The position numbers and the translations under genes were made by a program. This document shows positions 16,570-28,128 of a stretch of DNA of 64,000 nt, in pieces. The DNA is taken from NCBI RefSeq assembly GCF_000166195.2, contig NZ_CM001403.1, positions 248,001 through 312,000 on the forward strand, in the 5' to 3' direction. Within the stretch, counting starts at the first letter, position 1. The number at the start of each line of letters is the position of its first letter. Under the pieces are notes generated by a model. It did no database searches and was not told the origin of the DNA. It saw nothing but the letters and a program-made list of their open reading frames with translations. The DNA is from Mucilaginibacter paludis DSM 18603. GTDB taxonomy: Bacteria; Bacteroidota; Bacteroidia; Sphingobacteriales; Sphingobacteriaceae.

Positions 16570-16575
16570 TTAAAA

Positions 16576-17343
16576 TCAAAAATCAATTTTAAAGTCCATC
16601 ACATCCGGGTCTTTGAGCACCTCGTCGATATTGCTTTGTAACGTTACCGATTTTTTATCTGCCGACAACACCGCCTTTTTATTGTCAATCTTAATTACCG
16701 GGCTTGCAAAATTCACGGTTACTTTATAAGGCATCTCGATGAGCATCGCTTTAGACATGCTAAACACCGATTGATTAGCCTTTACATACTTTTTAAACTT
16801 TACAATATCAATGGTACGGTAAAACTTGTGTGCTGTAATTTCGTAATTATAATAATCCTGCGTTAACGCAAAGGGATTTCTTTCGGCATCGTTCTTTAAT
16901 TTTTTACTGGTCTTTAAAATCGATCCTAATTGGTTGCCCGATGTCATTTTCGACAGGTTTTTTAAATAGTAGCTCAAATCGGCCACATTATCTGCCGAAT
17001 GCCGCATGTTTACTTTCACCAGGTTACTTTTCAGGTTCATCATCAAAACCACATCGCTGCTTTTGGCCATGGCCACCTGGATAGAATCCATTTTTTGGCG
17101 AACGGTATCCGGCAAAATTGTATAATAGTTAATTGTAGTATCCTGAACGGTGCTAAACTGCGGGGTTTGCTTAACCGAATCGGGCAGCAGGTTTACCAAA
17201 ACCGATACGGCCTTGCTCATATCAAAATTATACGTCACGTTGCACGATCCATCGGCATGAAAATCATACGTCTCATCTACATCTACGCAGGCTGTAAAAC
17301 ATGCCATCAGCATAAAGCCACATACTAACCAAACTTTTCTCAT
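16576..17343 (-). CDS. Lipoprotein of unknown function
   Basis: 255 residues with a lipoprotein signal MRKVWLVCGFMLMACFTAC (lipidated Cys at 19), followed by VDVDETYDFHADGSCNVTYN, a pattern seen in Bacteroidota lipoproteins with a repeated beta-strand start and an elongated helical middle. No enzyme motif seen. An in-frame ATG at 17469 would place the signal peptide internally and run into the queE promoter, so ATG 17343 is chosen. It is the first gene of an operon whose second gene, the Rieske protein, is now broken by IS3. Confidence 0.7.
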   Translation of the reverse strand: MRKVWLVCGFMLMACFTACVDVDETYDFHADGSCNVTYNFDMSKAVSVLVNLLPDSVKQTPQFSTVQDTTINYYTILPDTVRQKMDSIQVAMAKSSDVVLMMNLKSNLVKVNMRHSADNVADLSYYLKNLSKMTSGNQLGSILKTSKKLKNDAERNPFALTQDYYNYEITAHKFYRTIDIVKFKKYVKANQSVFSMSKAMLIEMPYKVTVNFASPVIKIDNKKAVLSADKKSVTLQSNIDEVLKDPDVMDFKIDF

Positions 17344-17481
17344 GTAAGCTACCGTTTTTACAAAACTAATTGATTTTAACACATAAATAAGATTTGGTTT
17401 AATTAAGCTTGCTTTTCTCATCGCTTCGTAATATAATCTCCGGCTAAGCAACTGTAATTTAACGTTCATAACGGTTTTACG

Positions 17482-17489
17482 TATATTTG
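17482..17489 (+). promoter_or_regulatory. Bacteroidota -7 box of queE
   Basis: TATATTTG fits TAnnTTTG and ends 10 bases before ATG 17500. The divergent lipoprotein gene starts at 17343, so this 156-bp region carries both promoters. Confidence 0.5.
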
Positions 17490-17499
17490 CGTTTTAATT

Positions 17500-18123
17500 A
17501 TGGCTAATCAGATTCCGGAAGACGGTACTTTACTTCCTTTAATGGAAGAGTTTTATACGATACAGGGCGAGGGATACAATACCGGCAAGGCAGCCTATTT
17601 TATTCGTTTAGGGGGCTGCGATGTGGGCTGCCATTGGTGCGATGTAAAAGAAAGCTGGGATGCGTCTATCCATCCGCTAACGCCATCAGATACGATAGTT
17701 GATAACGCGGTAAAATACCCCGGCAAAGCTGTAGTAGTTACCGGCGGCGAGCCGCTGATTTATAACCTGGATTACCTTACCGCGCAGCTTCAGCAAAAAG
17801 GCATCAAAACTTTTATCGAAACATCGGGCGCTTATCCCCTTTCGGGCTCGTGGGACTGGATCTGCCTTTCGCCAAAAAAGTTCAAGGCGCCAAGCGCCAG
17901 TGTGGCCCCTTACGCGCACGAATTAAAAGTTATTGTGTTCAATAAATCTGATTTTGCCTGGGCCGAGCAATATGCCGCACTGGTATCGCCCGGCTGCAAA
18001 CTTTACCTGCAGCCCGAGTGGTCAAAATCAAAAGAGATGATCCCTTTAATTGTTGATTACGTGATGAATAACCCTCAATGGGAAATTTCGTTACAAACAC
18101 ATAAATACCTCAATATCCCGTAG
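17500..18123 (+). CDS. queE: 7-carboxy-7-deazaguanine synthase
   Basis: Radical SAM enzyme of queuosine/7-deazapurine synthesis, 207 residues. The cluster motif is GGCDVGCHWCDVKESW with Cys40, Cys44 and Cys47 (C-X3-C-X2-C), followed by VVTGGEPL for SAM binding and FIETSGAYPL. YTIQGEGYNTGKAAYFIRL at the N-terminus is the QueE substrate-binding start. It converts 6-carboxytetrahydropterin to CDG. The other que genes are not in the window. Confidence 0.95.
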   Translation: MANQIPEDGTLLPLMEEFYTIQGEGYNTGKAAYFIRLGGCDVGCHWCDVKESWDASIHPLTPSDTIVDNAVKYPGKAVVVTGGEPLIYNLDYLTAQLQQKGIKTFIETSGAYPLSGSWDWICLSPKKFKAPSASVAPYAHELKVIVFNKSDFAWAEQYAALVSPGCKLYLQPEWSKSKEMIPLIVDYVMNNPQWEISLQTHKYLNIP

Positions 18124-18163
18124 ATTTTTGTAACTTGGGCTAAACCCAAGCTTACGATTATCA

Positions 18164-20056
18164 ATGAGAACCTTTTTAACTGCGATATTGATCTGCCTGC
18201 CGTCAATCCTGTATTCGCAGCAAAGGGTTTACACCACCAACAATAAAGAAGCGCTAAAAACTTATTTTAAGGCCCGGCAAAGCCTCGACTATTTATTATA
18301 CGACCAGGCCATTACCCAACTTACCTATGCCCTTAGCTTAGACCCTAATTTTTTAGAGGCCCAAAACCAACTGGCCGACCTGTTGCGCCTTGGTAAAAAG
18401 TATAAACCGGCAGTTGAGCATTATTTAAAATTGCTGGCCGTTAACGCCGAATTTAACCGCTCGGTATACTTAAACCTGGGCGAATCGGAGGTGAACATAG
18501 CCGACTATACAACGGCACAAACCCACCTGCAGAAATACCTGCAATACCCTAACATTACCGAAGCCAATAAACGCTACGCCGAACTATTGATTAGCGATTG
18601 CACATTCAGCATCCAGGCTATACAACACCCCGTACCGTTTAAGCCTACCAACCTGGGGCCCGAAATCAACACCAAAAACGACGAGTACATGCCGGTAATT
18701 ACCGCCGACGAAAGTACCCTGATTTTTACCCGTAAAATAAACAATAACGAGGATTTTTATAAAAGCACCGGCAGCAAAGGCAAATGGGCCAATGCTGTTT
18801 ATTTAAGCAAACAAATTAATACGCCCAATTATAACGAAGGTGCCCAATCTATCACCCAGGATGGGCAGTACCTGTTTTTTACCGGTTGCGACAGGCCCGA
18901 GGGCTTAGGCAAATGCGATATTTATGTATCCAAAAAACAGGGTAACGACTGGGACATCCCCTACGATCTGGCTTTTCCGCTTAATACTGGCAATTGGGAA
19001 TCGCAGCCCTCTATCAGCAGCGATGGCCGTACTTTATATTTTGTAAGCAACCGCAAAGGCGGCTACGGGGGCTACGATATCTGGAAGTCGACGTTGACAG
19101 ACAAAGGCTGGGCCGAGCCCGTAAACCTGGGGCCCAATATCAATACCCCGTTTGATGAGCAATCGCCCTTTATCCATCCCGATGATAATACCCTTTACTT
19201 TTCGTCAAACGGATGGCCTGGCCTGGGCAATATGGATGTTTTTATCAGCAGGCGGGGTAACGATGGCGCATGGCAAAAGCCGGATAACCTGGGCTATCCT
19301 ATTAACACCAATGCCGATGATAGCGGCTTAACCTTAAATGCCAACGGCAACCTGGCCTACTTTTCATCGGATAATTTACAGGGATACGGCGGTTTCGATA
19401 TTTATTCGTTCGAGATGCCCGCGCCCTTAAGGCCGCAACTGGTAACCTATGTTAAAGGCTTTGTTACCGATGCCAAAAGCAAACAGCCGATAGTAGTTAA
19501 TGTGGAGATTGTGGATCTGCAAACCAGCAAAACCGTTTACCTCAACACCACCGACGGCGAAGGTCAGTTTTTATCCACGCTTACATCCGGTAAAGATTAT
19601 GGCCTCAACATTTCAAAAAAAGGATACCTGTTTTATTCCGAAAATTTTTCATTGCACGGCCTCCAAAACAAAAAGCAATTTCAAATTACGGTACCGCTCC
19701 AGGCTATTGAAACCGGCAATAAGGTAATTTTAAAGAACATTTTTTTCGATACCAATAAGTACGACATCAAGGACGAGTCGAAAACCGAATTAGCAAAACT
19801 AATCGCCTTTTTAAACGACAACCCATCTGTTAAAATTGAAGTTTCGGGCCATACAGACAACGTGGGGGTTGACGCCATTAACCAAACCCTATCGCAAAAC
19901 AGGGCCAAAGCAGTTTACCAATATTTAATTGGCCAACATATCAGCCCCAACCGGCTGGTGTATAAAGGATACGGCAAAGCGCAACCTATTGCACCCAATA
20001 CAAACGAAGAGGGACGTAAATTAAACCGCCGAACCGAGTTTAAAATTATTATTTAA
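18164..20056 (+). CDS. OmpA family protein with TPR and PD40 repeats (PorE-like)
   Basis: 630 residues: signal peptide (MRTFLTAILICLPSILYS), tetratricopeptide repeats (about 25-150), PD40/WD40-like beta-propeller repeats (about 165-420, e.g. ISSDGRTLYFVSNRKGGYGG), a carboxypeptidase-regulatory-like domain (about 430-515), and a C-terminal OmpA peptidoglycan-binding domain (FFDTNKYDIKDESKTELAKL ... GHTDNVG). This order is that of PorE/OmpA proteins found with PorP/SprF in T9SS-linked loci, anchoring outer-membrane machinery to peptidoglycan. The neighbouring TPR, PorP/SprF and adhesin genes agree. The individual role is inferred. Confidence 0.88.
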   Translation: MRTFLTAILICLPSILYSQQRVYTTNNKEALKTYFKARQSLDYLLYDQAITQLTYALSLDPNFLEAQNQLADLLRLGKKYKPAVEHYLKLLAVNAEFNRSVYLNLGESEVNIADYTTAQTHLQKYLQYPNITEANKRYAELLISDCTFSIQAIQHPVPFKPTNLGPEINTKNDEYMPVITADESTLIFTRKINNNEDFYKSTGSKGKWANAVYLSKQINTPNYNEGAQSITQDGQYLFFTGCDRPEGLGKCDIYVSKKQGNDWDIPYDLAFPLNTGNWESQPSISSDGRTLYFVSNRKGGYGGYDIWKSTLTDKGWAEPVNLGPNINTPFDEQSPFIHPDDNTLYFSSNGWPGLGNMDVFISRRGNDGAWQKPDNLGYPINTNADDSGLTLNANGNLAYFSSDNLQGYGGFDIYSFEMPAPLRPQLVTYVKGFVTDAKSKQPIVVNVEIVDLQTSKTVYLNTTDGEGQFLSTLTSGKDYGLNISKKGYLFYSENFSLHGLQNKKQFQITVPLQAIETGNKVILKNIFFDTNKYDIKDESKTELAKLIAFLNDNPSVKIEVSGHTDNVGVDAINQTLSQNRAKAVYQYLIGQHISPNRLVYKGYGKAQPIAPNTNEEGRKLNRRTEFKIII

Positions 20057-20115
20057 TAAGCTTTAGGCGTTAAGTAAGCACATTGAGGCTATTTTGGTAC
20101 TGGGGTTTTACCATT

Positions 20116-20553
20116 CATTATAAGTAACGAACCCGGCTAACCGAAAAAAAGGGATGACGTTTGAACCTCGCAGACTGTTAGGTGCAGAAAGAAAAGTGCG
20201 CAAAAGCCCGACTGCACGCCGGGCCGGGAGCTGGCCTCGCGCGCGGAAGGATCGGGCAGTCTTGACGTTATTCACCTGTTGATTGTTTTTTTAAAGGTGT
20301 TCATGAGCTCCCTACGGTCGGTTTTGGTTTTTTTGTCAAGAAAAAAGAACAAAGCCCTTCCCGCGGCGATTGAGCGGGCCGATGTTGTAAGTTAAGAGCT
20401 ACTGATTATTAACGTAAAATAAACGACTGACAATCAGCGTACCCGATATACTGCATACTTATCGCGCGAAAAAGGTCCCTCCTCGCGTCGGGATGACATA
20501 ATGGAGATAAATTCAGCATTGTAAATCAACAACTTAATAGCAACTCATTATAA
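20116..20553. repeat. Dispersed intergenic repeat, copy R4 (empty IS110 site)
   Basis: Full-length copy bounded by TTCATTATAAGTAACG on the left and CTCATTATAAATC on the right. It keeps an intact, unoccupied IS110 target: GAAAAAGGTCCCTCCTCGCG (from 20469), which is the reference used to define the IS110 junctions. A GTTATTCACCTGTTGATTG module is inserted after the CAGTCTTGAC block; it corresponds to the left arm of a long inverted repeat seen complete only in R6. Confidence 0.85.
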
Positions 20554-20562
20554 ATCATTAAA

Positions 20563-20597
20563 AAACACGAGGCTAACCTAAACATCAGGTTAGCCTC
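20563..20597 (-). terminator. Rho-independent terminator of the TPR gene
   Basis: Perfect 11-bp stem: GAGGCTAACCT (20569-20579) and AGGTTAGCCTC (20587-20597), 7-base loop. Read on the minus strand it is followed by GTGTTTTTTAATG, a T run, and lies 8 bases beyond the stop of the minus-strand TPR gene. Confidence 0.8.
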
Positions 20598-20604
20598 CTG
20601 TACC

Positions 20605-21126
20605 CTACTCAGTTAAGCTATAAGTATAACCCTTATTGCGCTCCATTTTAAACTTAACCCGGCTTATGCTTTCTTCAATTTCATCCTGCCGTTGCTTGTC
20701 TGTAACCTTCAATAAAGCACTATTATAGTAGCCCAGCGCCTGCACCCATCTCGAATTATTTTCGGCACATAAAGCCATCTGATTATAGATCGACGAAGCA
20801 TAAACTCCCGGAACGGTCAACGCCGTTACCGAAACTTTATTAACCAAAAGTTCCATATTTAAAAACACCAGCAATTTAATGTAGTGAAAATAAACATCCG
20901 GAAACGATGGGTCAAGCTCGGCACAAAGTTTAAAATGATAGCCTGCGGCTTTGTAATCCTGCAGGTCGTAGTAGTAAAGCTTGCCCATTTGGTAATGCGC
21001 GCGCACATACAAAGGGTCGTTATCTAAAATTTCGTTTAGCAACTTTAACGATTTCGGCGCCTCGCCATAATTCATCTCCTCTACCGCCTGCAAGTATTTC
21101 TCTTCTATCGTATAGTAAGTATCCAT
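20605..21126 (-). CDS. Tetratricopeptide repeat protein
   Basis: 173 residues, almost entirely helical, with TPR-like units (APKSLKLLNEILDNDPLYVR; AHYQMGKLYYYDLQDYKAAG; YNQMALCAENNSRWVQALGY). No signal peptide when started at ATG 21126 (MDTYYTIEEKYLQA); the in-frame ATG at 21159 would add eleven unconvincing residues. Probably a cytoplasmic scaffold. It lies between T9SS-associated genes but no direct link can be shown. Confidence 0.75.
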   Translation of the reverse strand: MDTYYTIEEKYLQAVEEMNYGEAPKSLKLLNEILDNDPLYVRAHYQMGKLYYYDLQDYKAAGYHFKLCAELDPSFPDVYFHYIKLLVFLNMELLVNKVSVTALTVPGVYASSIYNQMALCAENNSRWVQALGYYNSALLKVTDKQRQDEIEESISRVKFKMERNKGYTYSLTE

Positions 21127-21484
21127 AAAATTTAATATCGTGTAATTGCTCCTGATCAAAAGGAGGCATTAATTGTTCTTTAATATTTTCTTGATGACCT
21201 GATGATGGCTTATGCCACCCCAGTTTTTTTGAAGAGAGATACTAAGCGAATGCAAAATCCCCCTGCAGCGGCGCAATGGGCCACTTTGAAAACATGTACA
21301 GGTTAGTTAGGATTAGCATTGTCGTAATTTTTCGCTAAGGTAAGTAATTTTCAGCAAAAAATACAAGATCTGTAATCAAGGCATCCTGGCAGCACCATTT
21401 TTTTTAATGGACCGTTGCCTTCGGCCGGGCTTTCCGTTCATACTGCGCAGGCCGTCAACTTTTTTCAAGACGTAACAAACCCAA
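21127..21484. other. Non-coding spacer with repeat fragments
   Basis: About 360 bases between two minus-strand genes. It contains GGACCGTTGCCTTCGGCCGG followed by GCTTTCCGTTCATACTGC, which looks like part of another family of Bacteroidota intergenic repeats, and CTGCAGCGGCGCAATGGGCC. No gene was found; a promoter for the TPR gene must lie near 21130-21200, but no clear TAnnTTTG box stands out. Confidence 0.4.
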
Positions 21485-22562
<1,078 letters not shown>

Positions 22563-22586
22563 GAGTACTTTCAATAATCAATTATG

Positions 22587-25500
22587 CTATCTTATTAAAT
22601 TAACTGAGCCTGTTCTTTTGGGTAATGAGTTATTGTACGACATACCTTTCCATTCGGTACCGTTTATAAAGGTGGCGGTAGCCTGCCACAGGTATACACC
22701 TTGCTGCGCGGGCGACCCTTTAAAGGTGCCGTCCCAGCCTTCAGCCGGGGTTCCGTTTGGCCCAAGTCTGCTGGTTTGCCACACCAGTTCGCCCCAGGTG
22801 TTAAATATTTTCATGCTCCAGCTTTTCATGCCCGAGCCTATGGCCTTGAAAGACCGAAGTTCGGTGTTTAAACTGCTTGGCATAAATGCGTTTGGCATGT
22901 ACAACTGCCCTGGCACACCTGTAATACGTACATCATGTACAGCGCTGCTGGCACAACCCTGGCTGTTGGTAGTGGTTAAAGTAACCTTATAGCGGCCGGT
23001 ATCGGCGTAGGTATGTTCAGTATTTTTTGAGGTAGAGGTTTTACCATCGCCAAAGCTCCAGTACCATTGGGTGGGGTTACCGCTGGTTTGATCGATAAAC
23101 GAAAACCGGTAATCGGGTATATTGATTACTGTATCCGGCCTGATAGCGAATGCCGTAACAGGTGGCGATGTAACCGTAATATAGTTGGCCTTGACTATGG
23201 TATTTGAACATCCGGTAACGGTATTGGTAGCCGTTAGGGTAACGGTATAGGCCTGGTTTTGATATTGATAAGTATGCGGCAAAGGATTAGCAACTAATGA
23301 ATGTGGCGATCCGTCTCCAAAATCCCAGTCGTATTGATAGGCCAGTTCATCACCTGCTGATATGCCTGTAGTCTGGTTGGTAAAATTTACGGTAACAAGG
23401 CTGCATCCGCTGGTTACATCGGCAGTAAATTGTGCTATTGGAGCCTGGAAAACATCAATCCTGTTTGCTGGGGCAGACTCCACAACACTACAATTATCGG
23501 TAGCAGTAATGGTAACATAGTAAGTACCGGGCGTGTTAAAAGCGTACGGCAGATCGGCAGTACCTGCGCTACGCCTATCGATAATTTTGTTATTGGCGTC
23601 GTATATATTATAGGTAAAACTTGTACCGCCATTGGTATTATTAACTAAAGTTACCAGTAGTGGTGCGCAGCCTTTGCTTACATTATCCTGGATAAACATT
23701 TGGGGCGTTATGGAAGAAGGCGATATCGTTAGCGGGATATGCCTGGTTTCGGCAGTGGTTCCGCAAAAATCGGTGGCCACCATATAAACAGTATACGTTT
23801 TTGTAGTTGTTGGGCTTACCGGGTCAAAAACCGCAGTCGTTTTATCGTTCAGTAATATTTGCTGCACCAGCCTTGTCCCATCGTATAAATAGAAAACATA
23901 ACTTTTATTATTGCCAGGCGATGTATTTTTAACGCTTATGGCAAATGGGGCGCAGCCCGAAAGCTTGTCGGGCAAAATGGATACTACAGGTGCCGCCGGG
24001 CGTACCACCACCTGGTAGGTGAAGGGCGGCCTAACCGCGCAGTTGTTTACCGCGGTTAGCGATACGGTATAGGTCGTATCCTTCCCATCGGTGCGCGACT
24101 GGAAAGTATGCGAAGGGCTTACGGCCGACGATTGCGAGCCATCGCCAAAATCCCATAAAAAACTACCGGTAAGTAGATTGGATGTATTAGTAAAACTAAC
24201 TGCATATGTGCCGCAGCCATTGCTCTTATCGGCTGTAAAACTGGGGGTTACATCAACCAGGTCGGTAATAACTACCTCGTCCTGGTTATCTATACAAGGG
24301 GCAAGCCCTTTTATTATCCACACAAATTTATATACATTGCCGCCTGTTAAGCCGCCAATCTGCGTCTCGTTGTTATCCGGCAAAGCGATGTTAACTACAG
24401 GCCCTTCGGTTTGCTTCCACGAACCGGTGAACGGAGCGGGAGCGTTACCCTTTAAGGTGGCCGAAGCGAGGTTGCAAAGGATTTGATCGGGACCGGCATT
24501 AGCGGCTACCGCGGGCTGATTAACGGTGATAACCGTTACCGATGAAGGTATAATGGCACACACACCGCTTTGTATTACCGCCCTGTATTGCGTGGTTTGT
24601 GTTAAGTTTAAATAGGATAAACTGCTTGTAGTATTGTTAACCATTTGCCATGAAACGCCGTTATCCACCGAGGCCTCCCAGCGCAAAACGTTGCCCGACT
24701 GGCCGGTGAGATTGACAACACCGCTGTTACTGCCTGCGCAGGTGGTGGTAGTACCTGATGTTGTGCCGGCAACTGTATTATTATCAATAGTGAGCGTCAT
24801 CACGTTGGTTGTTGGCGCGCAGGTTGAGGCGTTGGTAATGGTCCACCTGAATTTGTAGCTATTGCCGGGTATGAGTCCGGATACGGTAGCATCAGGCCTG
24901 GTATCGTCGGAAAAAGTAACGCCGCTCTGGCCCGAGTCCAAGGTCCATTTACCGGTACCGGGCGATGGGTCGTTACCTTTCAGCGTATAGGTGCTTGTGT
25001 TACAAACTTCGGCATCGGCGCCTGGCACCGATGGTACCGGTAACGGCTGCACGGTTATTTTGACATCTACCGGTTGCCCGGCACAATTGCCTATAGGTGT
25101 AATGGTATAGGTAACGGTTGCAACCGCGTTACTGTTGTTCACCAACACATCCTGTATACTGCTGGCAGCTATGGGTGTTACCTGGTTGCTATTGCCGCTT
25201 ACACTGCCGGTTGTAGTACTTGTCCAGGTATAGCTTTTGCCCGCCACGTTGGATGATAAAATAATATTTGACTGCTGGTTACTGCAAATAACTTGGTCTA
25301 CAGCGCCTTTAATAACCGGTACAGGCGAAACGGTAACCGTTAATGTAAACGGACTACCATCGCAACCATTATTATGCGGAACGATGGTATAAGTTATAAC
25401 AGCATTGTTATCGGCATCATTATCAACAATCACATCGTTAATGGTGGCGTCTGTCCCCGATGTGGTAAAGCCGGTGGCATTGCCTGATGTTAACTGGGCC

Positions 25501-27773
25501 GTCCAGGTAAAGGTGCTTGCGGGTACATTTGATGTAATTTGATAGCCAAGTGGGCTGCCTGTACAAATAGCCTTGGTGGCAGCGCTGTTAATGGTGTTAA
25601 CCGGGTAAATATTGATGGTAACATTTTTTTGAATATCACTGCATTGGCCCAGTAAATCAGTAGTAACATCTAAAGTAAGTGTTACTGTACCGGCGGCTAT
25701 TTCGGCGGCACTCGGGGTATAAACCGGCGTTAATGATGATGTTCTGTCGGGCGCAAAAGTACCTGTGCCGCCTTTCCATTGCAGGCTTTTATAGCTGCCG
25801 TTAGTCACCGATCCGGCAATGGTAACTGAACTGCCGGGACATATAGGCTGCTGAACCACCGCATTAACGGTAGGTGCCTGCTGAAAGGTAATGTTTTGTT
25901 TTTTTGTATCGGCGCCGCAGGTGTTGGTATAAGTAAGAGCTACCGTATAAGTACCATAATCCGGGAATAATATTTGCGGGTATTGGCTGCTGGCGCTTGT
26001 TCCATTAACAAAGCTGGCCGGGGCCGAGCCACCTGCGGAGGTAACCACCCATAAAAAGGTAGCAGACTGATCTGTGGTACCACTGTATGATATTTGGGTG
26101 GGACCGGGATCTGTATTGAAAGTAAGCACCTGGTTGTTGCCGCATAAAGGCAAATCGGCAGATAAGGTGGCCGTGGGCGCTGAGTTAACTACAATGGTTT
26201 GTACCGGGCTGGTAATTACACCGCATGAGGCGCTGTTAATGGCTAACTTAACCTGGTAACTACCGGTTTTTGAAAAAACAAACTGGGGCTGCGCGCTATT
26301 GGCTGTAGTGCCGCCCGCATAGGTAACAGCAGCCGGGCCGGTTACCGTCCAGGTATAGGTGGCCGGAAGAGAACAGGCTGCGTCGGTTACCGAGGTATTA
26401 ACGGGCGTTACAGCCCCTCCTTCCAAACAAACACTTGCCGGAACTGTAAAGGCGGGTTTGGGAGGATTCTGGATACAGATATCCTGGGTAAGATCTGCCG
26501 CGGGGCATAAGCCGTTGTTATTTTGCAGGCGCAGGGTTACGTGGTGGGTACCATTGGTTGCAAAAGCATGAACAAAAGGTTGGCTCAAGCTATAATTAGG
26601 GTACTGCACACCATCAGCTATCCAGGTATATTGAGCGTTTAGGTAACTACAATCGGTACCGGTGGCATTGGGGTCTTGCCCGGGATAAGAGGTATTGTTA
26701 AAAGTAATGTTGCTGCCCGTACAGCCAATAGCTGGGTTATTAAATTTATTGGTTGCGGGGTTAAGTACTTTTGCGTAGCTCGTTACCCTTGTGCCTACGT
26801 TACCGCAATAAACACTGGTTGGTTGCAAATCAATTTCAAAAACGTTATTCTGGGCATTGGTTACATTACCGCATGATGATTTGACATAAATATGGCTCAA
26901 TTTCCCCCCTGCGGCCATAATATCGCAAAGCGTTAGTGAACTGGTTGATCCATCGCCCCATTTAACACCATAGGTCAAACCCGGAAAATTTCTTTGGATA
27001 CCGTTGGCTGTAGTAACGTCAACATTATAGGAGAGCCCCTCGTTACTGCTGGCGCTTAAACAAATAGTATTGCTGCCCGTGGTACCAAAATTAGAATTAA
27101 TTACATTGTTAATTAAAGTATACGATTTTGTACCTACAATACCGTTATTAACTGCTTTCACTGTAATGGTATAGTTAGCAGCCTTCGCACTGAAGTTAAC
27201 GCTGGGCGAAAGTGTCAGCGAGTCTTCTTTGGCTTTAGCCAATTCATTATAAAATACCGCGCTAACCGTTGATCCTCCTGTGGATCGATCTGTGAAGCCA
27301 TACGTAGTGTTATCGGTTCCGCTGCATGACCCGAATACTTCCGGATAAGTTGAATTGATAGTTTGGGAGGCTACTCCGGCAGCCACGCCTGCCGATGCAC
27401 TGATTGTGATTGGCTGCGAAGGCGCACTAACAACGGCGGGTGCTGTTGATTTTACCCTTACCATATAATTACTCCCGGCCGCAGTGCCCACAGGAATGAT
27501 ACCGTTTACAAATGTAGCGTAGAAGCCGGTAAAACTGCCTATCAATTTTTCGGAAGCAAAATTACCCGTAGCATCGGATAAGTATAACCGGAAAACATTG
27601 CTTTGCGCAATACATCCGGAAGTATTATCAACATTAATTTTAACGCTGATGGTTGAACCTTGTCCAAAAGTACCGGCATCAATACCATTAACGTTGATGG
27701 TTTGTGCACAAGCAGGCGTAAAAGTAAAAAGCTTAAAAAATACAATAACAAATACAACCGTTAACTTATACAC
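22587..27773 (-). CDS. Giant T9SS-exported surface protein with PKD domains and type B sorting domain
   Basis: 1728 residues: signal peptide (VVFVIVFFKLFTFTPACAQ), then many Ig-like/PKD modules; the C-terminal third has clear PKD signatures (FLWDFGDGSQSS, YDWDFGDGSPHS, WYWSFGDGKTST). The last about 100 residues form a gliding-motility-type (CHU_C, type B) sorting domain: YMPNAFMPSSLN, MKIFNTWGELVWQT, GWDGTFKGSPAQQGVYLW. Such proteins are carried to the cell surface by the T9SS and act as adhesins or matrix components. The PorP/SprF gene 24 bp downstream is the expected partner. The ending TGSVNLIR is typical. Confidence 0.93.
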   Translation of the reverse strand: MYKLTVVFVIVFFKLFTFTPACAQTINVNGIDAGTFGQGSTISVKINVDNTSGCIAQSNVFRLYLSDATGNFASEKLIGSFTGFYATFVNGIIPVGTAAGSNYMVRVKSTAPAVVSAPSQPITISASAGVAAGVASQTINSTYPEVFGSCSGTDNTTYGFTDRSTGGSTVSAVFYNELAKAKEDSLTLSPSVNFSAKAANYTITVKAVNNGIVGTKSYTLINNVINSNFGTTGSNTICLSASSNEGLSYNVDVTTANGIQRNFPGLTYGVKWGDGSTSSLTLCDIMAAGGKLSHIYVKSSCGNVTNAQNNVFEIDLQPTSVYCGNVGTRVTSYAKVLNPATNKFNNPAIGCTGSNITFNNTSYPGQDPNATGTDCSYLNAQYTWIADGVQYPNYSLSQPFVHAFATNGTHHVTLRLQNNNGLCPAADLTQDICIQNPPKPAFTVPASVCLEGGAVTPVNTSVTDAACSLPATYTWTVTGPAAVTYAGGTTANSAQPQFVFSKTGSYQVKLAINSASCGVITSPVQTIVVNSAPTATLSADLPLCGNNQVLTFNTDPGPTQISYSGTTDQSATFLWVVTSAGGSAPASFVNGTSASSQYPQILFPDYGTYTVALTYTNTCGADTKKQNITFQQAPTVNAVVQQPICPGSSVTIAGSVTNGSYKSLQWKGGTGTFAPDRTSSLTPVYTPSAAEIAAGTVTLTLDVTTDLLGQCSDIQKNVTINIYPVNTINSAATKAICTGSPLGYQITSNVPASTFTWTAQLTSGNATGFTTSGTDATINDVIVDNDADNNAVITYTIVPHNNGCDGSPFTLTVTVSPVPVIKGAVDQVICSNQQSNIILSSNVAGKSYTWTSTTTGSVSGNSNQVTPIAASSIQDVLVNNSNAVATVTYTITPIGNCAGQPVDVKITVQPLPVPSVPGADAEVCNTSTYTLKGNDPSPGTGKWTLDSGQSGVTFSDDTRPDATVSGLIPGNSYKFRWTITNASTCAPTTNVMTLTIDNNTVAGTTSGTTTTCAGSNSGVVNLTGQSGNVLRWEASVDNGVSWQMVNNTTSSLSYLNLTQTTQYRAVIQSGVCAIIPSSVTVITVNQPAVAANAGPDQILCNLASATLKGNAPAPFTGSWKQTEGPVVNIALPDNNETQIGGLTGGNVYKFVWIIKGLAPCIDNQDEVVITDLVDVTPSFTADKSNGCGTYAVSFTNTSNLLTGSFLWDFGDGSQSSAVSPSHTFQSRTDGKDTTYTVSLTAVNNCAVRPPFTYQVVVRPAAPVVSILPDKLSGCAPFAISVKNTSPGNNKSYVFYLYDGTRLVQQILLNDKTTAVFDPVSPTTTKTYTVYMVATDFCGTTAETRHIPLTISPSSITPQMFIQDNVSKGCAPLLVTLVNNTNGGTSFTYNIYDANNKIIDRRSAGTADLPYAFNTPGTYYVTITATDNCSVVESAPANRIDVFQAPIAQFTADVTSGCSLVTVNFTNQTTGISAGDELAYQYDWDFGDGSPHSLVANPLPHTYQYQNQAYTVTLTATNTVTGCSNTIVKANYITVTSPPVTAFAIRPDTVINIPDYRFSFIDQTSGNPTQWYWSFGDGKTSTSKNTEHTYADTGRYKVTLTTTNSQGCASSAVHDVRITGVPGQLYMPNAFMPSSLNTELRSFKAIGSGMKSWSMKIFNTWGELVWQTSRLGPNGTPAEGWDGTFKGSPAQQGVYLWQATATFINGTEWKGMSYNNSLPKRTGSVNLIR

Positions 27774-28128
27774 ATCATCCTCCTGTTACAAATAGATTTA
27801 TTGTACTTCATCATATCCTGGAGTGGAAATAAATTAAGTGACAGGCTTTTGTACGTGAGTTTTTTAATTATAGTTACAAAATTTAATTACAAATTATCCA
27901 ATTATCCTTAAATGACAAGGAAAATCATAACAATCCAGTTAACAGTGAGTTAGTTACAGTATTCAAGCATTATTTCAAACACCTATCAATTATAAAATAC
28001 TTAATATGAATAAGTTAAGATCTCAAAAAACAAAAATTATCTTATCAGCTAACTAATTCAAATTTGGCAAGTTGAAACTGACAAGGCGAATATGGTTAAA
28101 TCCACGGCAATATTATGGTTATCACTTG
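27774..28128. other. AT-rich intergenic region upstream of the giant surface protein
   Basis: 355 bases between the end of the GH5 gene and the start of the surface-protein gene, both on the minus strand. It must hold the promoter of the adhesin-sprF operon. Several TAAAA/ATTAT tracts are present, but I see no clear inverted repeat, gene or RNA. Confidence 0.4.

Noticed and set aside
18124..18163. Possible riboswitch between queE and the OmpA gene
   Set aside because: Only 40 bases, and no preQ1-type structure is apparent.
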